DNA of 64,000 nucleotides from Pirellulimonas nuda (GTDB lineage: Bacteria; Planctomycetota; Planctomycetia; Pirellulales; Lacipirellulaceae): the NCBI RefSeq assembly GCF_007750855.1, contig NZ_CP036291.1, forward strand, positions 3,534,001 to 3,598,000, written 5' to 3'. The notes below the pieces were generated by a model. It saw only the letters and a program-made list of their open reading frames with translations, searched no databases and had not been told where the DNA came from. Positions 36,691 to 45,050 of the stretch are shown here, piece after piece (position 1 is the stretch's first letter; every line of letters starts with the position of its first letter). The position numbers and the translations under genes were made by a program.

Positions 36691-36924
36691 TCCGGCGTAG
36701 CGGGCTTGCCAGGCGTCGTCCCAGTCGAGGTAGCTCTCGTGGGCGATGTCGGCGGCGAGCGGGTTCACATCCTCGAAGTCGTAGGCCTCGTCGAGGACGA
36801 CCTGCGGCTCGGGGTCGTGGCAGACGTCCAGCGGGGCGGCCAGCGAGAAGCCGAGCCGATCGATCGTGCGGCGTGACTCGCCCGTGGCGTGGGAGACGGC
36901 GGACAGCAGCTGGCGGTGGGACAT
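36670..36924 (-). CDS. Hypothetical small acidic protein of the Ubl locus
   Basis: I chose the ATG at 36924 (MSHRQLLSAVSH) because GGAGG lies about 6 nt upstream; an earlier ATG at 36948 lacks such a site. The 84-aa product has a basic N-terminal helix-turn-helix-like segment (LLSAVSHATGESRRTIDRLGF) and an acidic C-terminal half (DEAYDFEDVNPLAADIAHESYLDWDDAW). The last residues (VVSCEL) come from the heptamer array. No family recognised; its place in the operon suggests a partner or target of the Ubl pathway. Confidence 0.6.
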   Translation of the reverse strand: MSHRQLLSAVSHATGESRRTIDRLGFSLAAPLDVCHDPEPQVVLDEAYDFEDVNPLAADIAHESYLDWDDAWQARYAGVVSCEL

Positions 36925-36981
36925 GACGGACCTCCGGTTGGGGAACATGAACAGGGGGAGACTCAGAAGCGATGACGCCGC

Positions 36982-37224
36982 TTAGAGGCGGCTTCGCAGC
37001 AGCCAATCGCGTTCGGCCTGGAGGGCCTCACTTCGATGGGTAAACGGGCCCAAGAGCGGGCCGTCCACAGGAGACAGGTCGGCCAGCCAGCCGCCGAGGG
37101 GGTCGGGCTCGACGTGGCTGGCCCGGGCGATGGAGACGCGGCCCAGAGTGGCCAAGTCGAGCGTCTCGTCGTACAGCGTGGTGATCGTCCCCTGAGGTCC
37201 GACCACCAAGTGCAACGCTTCCAC
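36982..37224 (-). CDS. Hypothetical 80-aa protein, translationally coupled
   Basis: It starts with a GTG whose first G is the last base of the upstream gene's TAG (TAGTG), a typical one-base coupling overlap. The product (MEALHLVVGPQGTITTLYDETLDLATLGRVSIAR...) has alternating beta-strands and one C-terminal helix (HRSEALQAERDWLLRSRL). No family recognised. Position in the Ubl operon is the only functional clue. Confidence 0.6.
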   Translation of the reverse strand: MEALHLVVGPQGTITTLYDETLDLATLGRVSIARASHVEPDPLGGWLADLSPVDGPLLGPFTHRSEALQAERDWLLRSRL

Positions 37225-38180
37225 TAAGAGCCACGCCGCATCACGCGGCGGCGGGGACGGTCGACCAGCAGCGACTCCAGGGACTGGGCGACCCGCCCCA
37301 ACCCCTCGGCCGCCTGCTCGCGGAGCGAAGTGTGGGTCCGCAGCCCCTCGGGCCGCACGCCGGCCAGCACGGCCTCGGCCTCTTCGACCAGCTCATCCAG
37401 CTCGCCAGAAGTGCTGAGCCGCAGGCAGCGGAACCGCTCGAAGAACGCCTGCAGGTTCTCGACCGCCGAGTCGCGGAACACCTTCGGCTTGCCGTCGGCC
37501 TGGCCCTCCAGCCGCTCGGCCAGGTGGCTCACCAGCCGCTGCAGCTCTTCGCCAAACGCCTGCTCGGCCAGCGCGACCGCTTCTTCGAAGCGTGCCCGCG
37601 TGCGCTCGCACTCCCGCTGGTACAGCTCGGGTGACAAACGACGCAGGTACTCAGGCGGCTCGACCGATGGAAAGTCCCACTCGACGGCGAACAGCCCCGC
37701 CAGGCGCTCCGGGTAGTCGCCCGACTCAAACAGTTCTCCTAGGCGGCGGCGGGCCGAGTCCCGCAGCTCGCCATAGACCTCGTCCAGCTCCTGCACCGCT
37801 TCACGCAGCTCTTCGCGGTAGCCTTCGAACCGATGCTGCAGCGTCTCGACATCGCCGCGACGCACCAGCCGGACCCCCGGCTCGGGGAACGGCAGCGAGA
37901 CCCCCTTCCAGTAGGCGACCGCTTGGCTGCGGACCGCGGAAACGCCGCGGTACTTGGGGTGCCGGGTGTCGAGCAGCTTCTTGCCGGCCGACAGAGAGTC
38001 GCCGGCGGCGCCGAACGCCTCGGCCGCCAGCGCCTTCTGGTCGGCCGAGAGGGTCTTCTTGGCGCCGAACCAGGTGAACGACAATCGTACCGCGGCCGTC
38101 TCCAGACGCAGCCGCTCTGGGGGCGAGGGAGGGGGCGCCTCGACGTGGTTGGGAGGCGGGGCTTCGAGTAGTACAGACAT
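37224..38180 (-). CDS. DUF3150-like coiled-coil protein
   Basis: The 318-aa protein begins at the ATG at 38180 with GGAG 6 nt upstream. A Pro-rich start (EAPPPNHVEAPPPSPPE) leads to LSFTWFGAKKTLSADQK and KKLLDTRHPKYRGVSAVRSQAVAYW, then long charged helices (YREELREAVQELDEVYGELRDSARRRL; RARFEEAVALAEQAFGEELQRLVSHLAERLEG). The layout resembles DUF3150 proteins of plasmids and integrative elements; this is from memory of the family pattern. It is the first intact gene of the minus-strand Ubl locus and probably a structural or substrate component. Confidence 0.7.
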   Translation of the reverse strand: MSVLLEAPPPNHVEAPPPSPPERLRLETAAVRLSFTWFGAKKTLSADQKALAAEAFGAAGDSLSAGKKLLDTRHPKYRGVSAVRSQAVAYWKGVSLPFPEPGVRLVRRGDVETLQHRFEGYREELREAVQELDEVYGELRDSARRRLGELFESGDYPERLAGLFAVEWDFPSVEPPEYLRRLSPELYQRECERTRARFEEAVALAEQAFGEELQRLVSHLAERLEGQADGKPKVFRDSAVENLQAFFERFRCLRLSTSGELDELVEEAEAVLAGVRPEGLRTHTSLREQAAEGLGRVAQSLESLLVDRPRRRVMRRGS

Positions 38181-38194
38181 AGAGACTCCTTGGT

Positions 38195-38266
38195 GATGGG
38201 TGATCCTCGGGTGGTGGCTGGGGGAAGCTGATCGCTGAAAGCTCAGAACCAACAGCTGACGGCTAG
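38195..38266. repeat. Degenerate heptamer-like G/A-rich intergenic repeat
   Basis: A short stretch of GGTGATG/GGTGATC and AGCTGAT/CGCTGAA/AGCTCAG-type 7-bp steps precedes the DUF3150-like gene. It is similar in style to the gap at 36180-36275. Confidence 0.45.
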
Positions 38267-38491
38267 TCAGGGCGTCAGCCCGCGACGTTCCAAGAAGCTG
38301 GCGAGCTCCATGCAGACTTCCGCTGACGCCCACTGCTTGTGGCAGTCCCAGTGGTGCTCTCCCGCGTCGTCGGAGTCACCCTGGAGCTGCTGGATGGCTT
38401 CCCACTGATCGAGATTGAAGATGGCGTTTAAGCACCCGCCCGGCGGCGGATTGCCGCCCGCACGATCCCAGAAAAGGCGGCCGCCGACGCA
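38267..38491 (-). pseudogene. 5'-truncated gene fragment at the Ubl locus boundary
   Basis: The frame is open from 38491 down to the TGA at 38267 and looks protein-coding (FNLDQWEAIQQLQGDSDDAGEHHWDCHKQWASAEVCMELASFLERRGLTP), but no start codon is available. Upstream it abuts the PIN-domain remnant on the other strand. It is likely the 3' end of a further locus gene cut off by the accessory region. No family recognised. Confidence 0.5.
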
Positions 38492-38683
38492 TTACTTGTT
38501 GCCGCCGCAGCGCTGGGTGGCGTAGGCTACCTGTTGACCTTGCACTGTCGCCAGTTTGCTAACGCCCATGAACTCCCTCGCATCGACGCGTTGCTCAATG
38601 CGGAGGGCTTCGGGCGCCTGCTGATCTGTACTCCTGCTGAATTCTTCGGGTCCCGCGACGATGCCATCGAATCCGGTTCTTGA
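38457..38683 (+). pseudogene. PIN-domain toxin remnant (VapC-like), N-terminus missing
   Basis: A plus-strand frame without a start reads PEKAAADALLVAAAALGGVGYLLTLHCRQFANAHELPRIDALLNAEGFGRLLICTPAEFF, the C-terminal half of a PIN-domain protein (compare the ANAxxxPRI and LLICTPxEF signatures of this family). It ends with a TGA at 38681. The N-terminal acidic residues are gone, so it is not functional. Confidence 0.65.
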
Positions 38684-38801
38684 CGAACTGCATGAAACGC
38701 GTCGCAAGCTTCTCGCGGACGCGGGTGGCACCCTTGAGGGGCTTGCTCGCCGCTGGGGCGGACCCAAATCACAAGAACAACTCGGACGAATCCCCCATTG
38801 A
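38661..38801 (+). CDS. Small antitoxin-like protein next to the PIN remnant
   Basis: An ATG inside the PIN remnant opens a 46-codon frame (MPSNPVLDELHETRRKLLADAGGTLEGLARRWG...). The NPVLDELHxTRxKLLADAGG opening is common in short planctomycete proteins paired with PIN toxins. The final residues look shortened. With the remnant it forms a decayed toxin-antitoxin cassette just before palindrome A. Confidence 0.5.
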   Translation: MPSNPVLDELHETRRKLLADAGGTLEGLARRWGGPKSQEQLGRIPH

Positions 38802-38938
38802 TACCGCCGCGACTATCGGTGATGGCACGCTTAGAACAAGAATGGCGAAGGGCTAGCGAATCGCTCAACCGGAGCTGCATCTGGACTTCCCGATAGTGCG
38901 TCGGCTTCATCGCCCGAAGCGGCTTTGGGTGGCCCGGA

Positions 38939-39161
38939 AACCTGCAGCGGTGGACATCTCTTCCCTCAGATCCGGCACCGGCCAAATTGCCGCTGATGGA
39001 CCAGCCGACGTGCGTGCTGGCCGGCGCCAACTCGCAGCGGTGTCCCGACCCGGCTGACACCGCCCGCAGTTCGGCATCGAACTTGGCCATGCCGGCTGAT
39101 GCGATCGCGGTCCGTTGGCCATTCGGCACTCCGACGGAGGAGAGCTGCACCGCCGCAGGTT
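38939..39161 (+). repeat. 223-bp palindromic repeat, copy A
   Basis: An imperfect palindrome with four core sites: outer left AACCTGCAGCGGTG at 38939, inner left AACTCGCAGCGGTG at 39029, and their inverted partners ending at 39071 and 39161 (GTT). Spacing is 90-43-90. It lies 3' of the toxin-antitoxin remnant. Confidence 0.9.
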
Positions 39162-39296
39162 CGAGGATGGCGTCCGAGCGGGAGGTGATACACCTAAGCG
39201 ACCGTACGGTCCGCTCGATATGCAGCGGTGTAGGGACCTCAGGAGCGTCGAGGCGATCCAAGGGCACTTGACCAAGCCGCCTAACAAATGGCCGCT

Positions 39297-40811
39297 TAGC
39301 AGCCCGTTGAAAAATACCACTCCCCCGACCAACCCCTTGGCGCTAAACTGCGTCGCCGACGAAAGCGTGACTTGAGCAGGAGCGAAGCGATGGGGATGGG
39401 AAGGCGAGAGCGGGATCGGCAGGACGTGTTGTTCGTGACGGCAGAGCAGCTGCCCAAGAGTCAGGGGCACGCGTTCTACAAGCGGCTCAATAGGCTGCTT
39501 TCCGAGGCGGGCTTCGACCGCGAGGTCGAGAAGCTGTGCGAGCCGTACTACCAGCCGACCGGCACGCGTGGGCGGCCGTCGGTCCCGCCGGGAGTCTACT
39601 TCCGGATGTTGATGGTGGGTTACTTCGAGGGGATCGGTTCACAGCGGGGCATCGCGTGGCGGTGCGCCGACAGCCTCAGCCTGCGGGAGTTCCTGGGCGT
39701 TCCGCTGACCGAGGCGACCCCCGATCACTCGACGCTCAGCCGGGTCCGCGACCGCCTGCCGCTGGAAGTCCACCAGGAAGTGTTCCGACTGGTGCTGCAA
39801 CTGGCGGCGCAGCAGGGGCTGCTAAAAGGCAAGACGGTAGCGGTCGATTCGACTACCCTTGAAGCCGATGCGGCGATGAAGAGTCCGCCTTCGGCGGATG
39901 CGGCGCGACACAGGCGAGGACTGGAAGGCGTACGTCATTGGCTTGATGAAGAAGGAAGGAGTGATCGAAAAAGAAGACGAGCCGAGCGACGACGAGGTCC
40001 GCCGCTTCGATAAGAAGCGGAAGAACAAGAAGGTCTCGAACGCCGAGTGGGTCAGCACGACCGACCCGAGCGCACGGATCACCAAGCTCAAGGACGGCCG
40101 CACGCATTTGGCGTACAAGGCGGAGCACGTGGTCGATATCGATACGGAGCTGATCTTGGCGGCAGAGGTCTATCACGGCGACCACAGCGACACGAAGACC
40201 CTCTGCGACAGTGTGATGGAGGCGCAGACGCACCTGTCAGAGGCTGGGCTGGAAGCGCAGATCGAAGAAGCGGTTGCCGACAAGGGCTACCACGCTGCCG
40301 AGCAGCTGGAACTGGTCACGTCGGTCGGGGTGCGGACGTATGTGCCGGAGCCCAAGCGCCGCGGCGAGTCGCGTCTGAGCGCCAAGCCAGTCGAGCAGCA
40401 GCGCGCGGTGAAGGGTAACCGCCGGCGGACCAAGACCGCCAAGAACAAACGGCTCCAGCGGCTGAGGAGTGAACGGGTCGAGCGCAGCTTCGCCCACGTG
40501 TGCGACACCGGCGGGTCACGCCGCACATGGCTGCGGGGGATCGACAAGGTGAGGAAGCGGTTACTGACGTCGGCGCTGGTGCGGAACCTGGGCCTGGTAA
40601 TGCGGAAGCTGTTCGGGATCGGCACGCCGAGGGGCCTGCAGGGCGAAGGTGGCTCCGCCGGGCTTATGCAGCTCGCCTGGCTTCTCATCGCGGCGATGAA
40701 GAACTTGTGGGACACACATGCTCGCCTGGGAGCCCGGCCTACAGAGTCACGCCTCCAACTGCTCACAGTTGGCGGGCCGCAGGAGTATGCGCTTAGATCA
40801 ACGGGCTGCTA
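39297..40811 (+). mobile_element. IS1182-like insertion sequence, 1515 bp
   Basis: It is bounded by a perfect 14-bp inverted repeat, TAGCAGCCCGTTGA (39297-39310) and its complement (40798-40811). It encodes one DDE transposase split by a frameshift. Flanks GCCGCT and GCCGCC could be a decayed 6-bp target duplication. A degenerate relative lies at 30340-30880. The right-hand terminal repeat also carries the transposase stop codon. Confidence 0.85.
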
Positions 40812-40812
40812 G
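39372..40812 (+). pseudogene. DDE transposase (DUF772/IS1182-like), frameshifted
   Basis: The first frame (39372-40013) has the N-terminal DUF772-type part (YQPTGTRGRPSVPPGVYFRMLMVGYFEGIGSQ, SLSLREFLG, HSTLSRVRDRLP) and the first catalytic Asp in AVDSTTLEADAAMKS. The second frame (from about 39898 to the TAG at 40812) continues as VRRDTGEDWKAYV-type text (here MRRDTGEDWKAYV) and holds DKGYHAAEQLE (second Asp) and RSERVERSFAHVCDTGG (Glu). The shift is near 39880-39900, where a small GC palindrome TCCGCCTTCGGCGGA sits. All three catalytic residues are present but in different frames, so it is either inactivated or needs recoding. Confidence 0.8.
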
Positions 40813-40928
40813 CCGCCGGGGCTGACGGTACAGCGGGTGGGCGAGCGAAAGTAGGCGCCGACGCTCGGACGAGCCAAGGACGCTGGCGCCCCCGGTCGGC
40901 CTACAGCGGCTGGTTCTACCGCGCGTGT

Positions 40929-41312
40929 TCAGTGGAACGTCCTTAACACGACGAGCGGCTCGGTTCCGTCCCACTGCCAGCGCGTGGCGAGGTAGCAGTA
41001 CTCGTCCGGGAACGCCGTGAGGTCGAAGGACTCCTCGGCTGGGTCCGCTAAGTGCGGTCGGATTTCCGACTTCCAGAAGTCGAACGCCTCTGCCACCGGG
41101 ACCCACTGCGGTGGGGCCGCCGTCTCGGCGACGACGAACTGGACTGGACCGAGGCGGAGGAGGTCGCGAATCTCGCCCTCATTCAGGTCGGCCTCGCGCT
41201 CAGTAGCGACCGTCTCATTCTCATCGTTCCAGACCTCGCGGAGTGGTAAGGCCGTGATGACGAGGTTGTAGCCGGTTCGTTTCGGCACAGCGGGAGCGCG
41301 GTAGAACGACAC
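40929..41312 (-). CDS. Hypothetical protein, 127 aa
   Basis: GTG start at 41312. The protein is acidic and aromatic (EVWNDENETVATEREADLNEGEIRDLLRLGPVQFVVAET...FDLTAFPDEYCYLATRWQWDGTEPLVVLRTFH), resembling small cytosolic immunity-type proteins in style only. No ribosome site is obvious. It lies between the IS and the next unknown gene inside the first cassette-like interval. Confidence 0.5.
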   Translation of the reverse strand: MSFYRAPAVPKRTGYNLVITALPLREVWNDENETVATEREADLNEGEIRDLLRLGPVQFVVAETAAPPQWVPVAEAFDFWKSEIRPHLADPAEESFDLTAFPDEYCYLATRWQWDGTEPLVVLRTFH

Positions 41313-41415
41313 GCATCACCGCGGTCGCGGCGAGTGATGCTCGACTTGGAAAAACGGCCGACCCGCGACTCCGGTGCATGCGATTGTTACCTCACGATTT
41401 CTTGCGTGGACTTGA

Positions 41416-41856
41416 TTATAGCATGTTCGCAATTGGATTCGACCGACGATCCGGCCAATTCGGGAACTCGGGCTTGGTCGGAAACAAGTGAATGAATTGC
41501 GGTACTAGTTGAATACCCTCATTCGTCAGCCGACAAGCAGTGAAGGTAGGATAAGCAGGTGTCTCGAAATCGCCGCCGCCTCCGAGTAGTAGCGGTTGTC
41601 GCTCAAGCAAATCAATCAGGTCTTTATATCGCGATGAAATCTGCTGGCACAATTCGCCGTCATCATCGTAGAGACCGCTGACGTGTCCGCGATTCGAAAG
41701 GCGACTGATGCAATCCTTCGTTGAAATGTCACCAGTGTAGAACAGGGACAATGTCAAAACCTGATCCGAGCAAGATGTCCAACGGTCTTGGTCGAGAGTG
41801 CAGCCGCGAAAGTATGCAGCGAGCAACAAAGATCGATCAACCAAGGACAGGTTCAT
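41416..41856 (-). CDS. Hypothetical protein, 146 aa, low GC
   Basis: ATG start at 41856. The base composition is clearly lower in GC than the chromosome. The product (MNLSLVDRSLLLAAYFRGCTLDQDRWTSCSDQVL...) is mixed alpha/beta, with a winged-helix-like pattern in the C-terminal half (TFTACRLTNEGIQLVPQFI). No family identified. Probably a horizontally acquired accessory gene. Confidence 0.55.
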   Translation of the reverse strand: MNLSLVDRSLLLAAYFRGCTLDQDRWTSCSDQVLTLSLFYTGDISTKDCISRLSNRGHVSGLYDDDGELCQQISSRYKDLIDLLERQPLLLGGGGDFETPAYPTFTACRLTNEGIQLVPQFIHLFPTKPEFPNWPDRRSNPIANML

Positions 41857-41978
41857 TTTTGCGGCGAATCGTTGGTTTGCGTGAGGTAACGACGGGCATA
41901 ACCGAGACGCAGTAAACGATTCACCACTTCAAAAAACTCAACTCCGCGTCTTCGGTTCATGCCATGGTTCTGTTGCGA

Positions 41979-42473
41979 TCACTGGTCGACGCTAAACAGC
42001 ACCGATCGATTGGCAGTCGCCGCCCGACTGAAAAGATCGCGAAGCGCGGAAAAGTACGACCAAGTATACTCGAAATCCTCATCCGACAATGGCATGCCGT
42101 AGTCTTCTTGGTCGATAGCATCGTAGCGAGATCGGAATTCGGATTCGCTGAGCGGTGCGATTGCCTCGGAGACCTGTTTGACGTTCGGGACATCGACGAA
42201 AGAGACAACGTAATCATCCCCGACGTACATCTGTGAACCGTTGAGGACACACCAATGGAATGGCGTTGAGTCATCTTCCGAGAGCGTGCCGTCTGTGAGG
42301 CAGCGGTGTATGGCGTCCCATGCCTTGTCAGTTTCGCACAGCCACTCCGTGTCCCATTGTTCTTCGATGTCCTCTTGGATGAACTCGATGACGTCGCCCT
42401 GTGATTCAACGAGTGCAAGCAACTGGTTGCGTTGCTCGTCAGTCAGGGCAAAGTGGACACCACGGCAGGCCAT
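41979..42473 (-). CDS. DUF1877 family protein (YfbM-like)
   Basis: The 164-aa protein begins MACRGVHFALTDEQRNQLLAL and has the family signature ETDKAWDAIHRCLTDGTL (residues about 46-63), then VLNGSQMYVGDDYVVSFVDVPNVKQVSEAIAPLSESEFRSRYDAI, ending with an aromatic helical section. This matches DUF1877 layout and length. I chose the ATG at 42473, with AAAGGA upstream; an earlier ATG at 42515 adds a poorly conserved leader. The function of the family is unknown; it often occurs near contact-dependent toxin and accessory loci. Confidence 0.75.
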   Translation of the reverse strand: MACRGVHFALTDEQRNQLLALVESQGDVIEFIQEDIEEQWDTEWLCETDKAWDAIHRCLTDGTLSEDDSTPFHWCVLNGSQMYVGDDYVVSFVDVPNVKQVSEAIAPLSESEFRSRYDAIDQEDYGMPLSDEDFEYTWSYFSALRDLFSRAATANRSVLFSVDQ

Positions 42474-42637
42474 CGTTATTCCTTTAGCAACAGAACAATA
42501 AATGTACAGAAGCAATTCTGCCTAACCCAATATGCAGACACGCTCAGTGTCGCCGTAAATCCGGTCGTCCGCAAGCTTTTTCGCCTGACGATCCGACCGG
42601 TCCGCTGCATATGCAGAAACGGCCTGGATGCTCAGCC

Positions 42638-42860
42638 AAGTCGCAGCGGTGGAAATCGCTTCGTTCCGATCAGGCACCGGCCAAGTTGCCCGAAATGCAT
42701 CAGTTGATGCGCGTACTGCCCGGCGCCAACTCGCAGCGGTGTCCCGACCCGGCTGACACCGCCCGCAGTTCGGCATCGAGCTTGGCCGTGCTGGCTGATG
42801 CGATCGCGGTCAGTTGTCGAGTCGGCACTCCGACGGAGGAGAGCTGCACCGCCGCGGGTT
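42638..42860 (+). repeat. 223-bp palindromic repeat, copy B
   Basis: Same length and orientation as copy A. Outer left site AAGTCGCAGCGGTG at 42638, central AACTCGCAGCGGTGTC / GACACCGCCCGCAGTT, and 3' end GCACCGCCGCGGGTT at 42860. Confidence 0.9.
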
Positions 42861-42940
42861 CAAGGAGGGCCCGAAACCGCGAGAATGGCCCAAGTTCGAG
42901 GGGTGGCTGCGTCGCAGAACCAGCCCAGAACGTCCCCACG

Positions 42941-44859
42941 CTACGCTCGTGTCGTTCTTCCTTGGCGGTGCGCGGTGTGGCGCCGCCGTTGGAGAATCGA
43001 TGAGGCAATAATTAGGAGAATCGTCGCCGTCTTGGGTTCTGGAACGGCAACACTCTCCGAAAGACCGGCGGGCAGCAACACGGCGCCGAAATTCGACCGC
43101 CAAGTCTGGTACTGTTCGCCACCAATCAATCCTCCATCGACATCGTTGGGGAGCGTACCCGCCGGCGCCCCGAGGTTGTCGCGCCACACGGTGTAGTCCG
43201 CCGCGTCGACTACCCATCGTTGTTGTAGTCGCCGGCGAGGGTGGCGGGACTAGCGAGGGTGTTGGCGACGAAGATGCCTTGGGACCCGTCGGTGAAGCCG
43301 GCTCGAAAAGCGACCTGGCCAGCGTCGTTGAAGCTGGTGGGTCGGCCGTCTTCGCCGCCGGAGTTGGTGACCAGCGAGAGGTCGGAGATGGTGCGCAAGT
43401 CCGGGCTGAGCGGGTCGTTGCTGACATCGAAGAGGTTGCCCTCGCGGACGATTAGTTGCAGCAGGCCATCGAGGTCGGTCGCCCAGATGCCGGAATTGTT
43501 CGCACCGGTCACCCCCGCGCCGGTAAGAAAACCGAGGAACGCCGTCTGTCCCAAGCCGTTGAGCACGGGTTTGCTGTTGAAGGCTTCGAGGCTGTTGAAG
43601 ATCACGCCGGGGGCCGCACCCGGGGCTTGGCTGCCCTCGCGGGCAACCAGGGCCAAGCCCGACCCGCCCGCCTCGGACCAGATGCCTTCGTTGTTTGCGT
43701 GAGTCACTCCCGCGCCGGTGAGGCCGCCGATGAACGCGGTCTGCCCCACGCTGTTGAGCAAAGGACTCTCAAAGCTGATGAAGCTCACGCCGGCGGTCGT
43801 GCCCGGGGCATGGCTGCCCTTACGGGCGACCAGGGCTAGGCCCGATCCACCTCCCTCGGACCAAATGCCAGTGTCGTTCGCGCCGGTGACCTCCACGCCG
43901 GTGAGGCCGCCGATGAACGCGGTCTGCCCTCTGTCGTTGAGCGCAGGGATGCTGGAGGTGAAGTCTCCGAAGTTTACGTCGGCGATCATACCCGGAGCTT
44001 GGCTGCCCTCGCGGGCAACTGGGGCTAGGCCCGACTCGACCCCCTCGGACCAGATGCTGCTGTCGTTCGCGCTGGTAACCCCCGTGCCGGTAAGGCCGCT
44101 GACGAACGCGGTCTGCCCGGCGCCGTTGAGGGCGGGGATGCTGATATTTACGAAATTCACGCCGGCGGCCATTCCCGGGGCTTGGCTGCCTGCGCGTGCG
44201 ACGAGTGCCAGGCCTAACCCGCCGCCATCAGACCAGATGCCCAAATTGTTCACGCGGGTCATTCCCGGGCCAGAGATCACGCCGTGAAACGCGGTCTGCC
44301 CTGCACCATTGAGCATTGGTTCGTTGAAAGAGTTGAACTTGACGCCGGCAGCCGTGCCCGGCGCTTGGCCGCCCTCGCGGGCGATCAGGGCTAGGCCCGA
44401 CCCACCCCCCTCAGACCAGATGCCGCGGTCGTCCGCCGTCGTCACCCCCGCGCCGTTGAGGAAACCGCGGAACGAGGTCTGCCCCCCGCTATTGAGCACG
44501 GGGGTGTTGAAGCTTCCGAAGCTCACGGCCCCGGTCGTGCCCGGGGCTGGATTGCCCTTGCGGGCAACCAGGGCCAGGCCCGATCCGCCCCCCTCGGACC
44601 AGATGCCGCTGGCATTCAAGCCATTCACCCCCACGCCGATGAGTTCGCCCCTGAACGCGGTCTGCCCCGCGCTGTTGATCACGGGGGCGCTGTCCAAGTC
44701 GCTGAAGTGCACGCCGGTCCCCAGCCCCGGGCCCAGCGGGCCATCGGTGCCGGCCAGGGCGCGAGTCTCAAAGATGAGCTGGGCCGAGGCGACTGGAGGC
44801 ATTCCAGGGAGAAATCCACCGGCAGCCACGATAAGGGGAAGCATCACGGTACGATTCAT
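42941..44859 (-). pseudogene. Secreted NxxGxxAF tandem-repeat protein, frameshifted before its anchor
   Basis: The first frame (44859 to the TAG at 43210; 549 aa) has a signal peptide (MNRTVMLPLIVAAGGFLPGMPPVASA) and eight motifs of the NxxGQxAF type with a period near 61 residues (183 bp), interleaved with GIWSEGGGSGLALVAR and APGT segments, as in choice-of-anchor tandem-repeat proteins. It reaches GDYNNDG and stops. One missing base later the sequence resumes in another frame as VVDAADYTVWRDNLGAPAG, a second half-dockerin (DVDGGLIGGEQYQTWRSNFG) and a VPEPKTATILLIIASSILQRRR tail ending at 42941. The intact protein would be envelope-anchored. As read, it would be secreted without its sorting tail. 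Confidence 0.85.
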
Positions 44860-44904
44860 CCGCGGCTACTCCGTATCACGCTGAAGGGTTCCTGAGGTTG
44901 CTCG

Positions 44905-44910
44905 AGTATA
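44905..44910 (-). promoter_or_regulatory. -10 element (TATACT) for the NxxGxxAF gene
   Basis: TATACT reads on the minus strand about 46 bp before the ATG at 44859. I see no clear -35 match. Confidence 0.4.
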
Positions 44911-45050
44911 GCCGAGCGACCCGCACGCGTGGGTAACGCCGGCGTAAAGTTCTTGGGTAGAAATCACGAGAAGGGCGTGGGCCCAGCCCGCGTAGGATGC
45001 ATGATCTTCGGCGGCCTGGAGGCTCAGCCAAAGTCACGGGGGCGGACAGC

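Noticed and set aside
39270-39296. GCCTAACAA next to the IS as a classical attC site
   Set aside because: The heptamer-like GCCTAAC is there, but no inverted partner GTTAGGC was found nearby on either side of the IS.
39860-39910. Programmed frameshift in the IS transposase
   Set aside because: No A6G or similar slippery heptamer was seen at the switch point; a small palindromic insertion explains the shift better.
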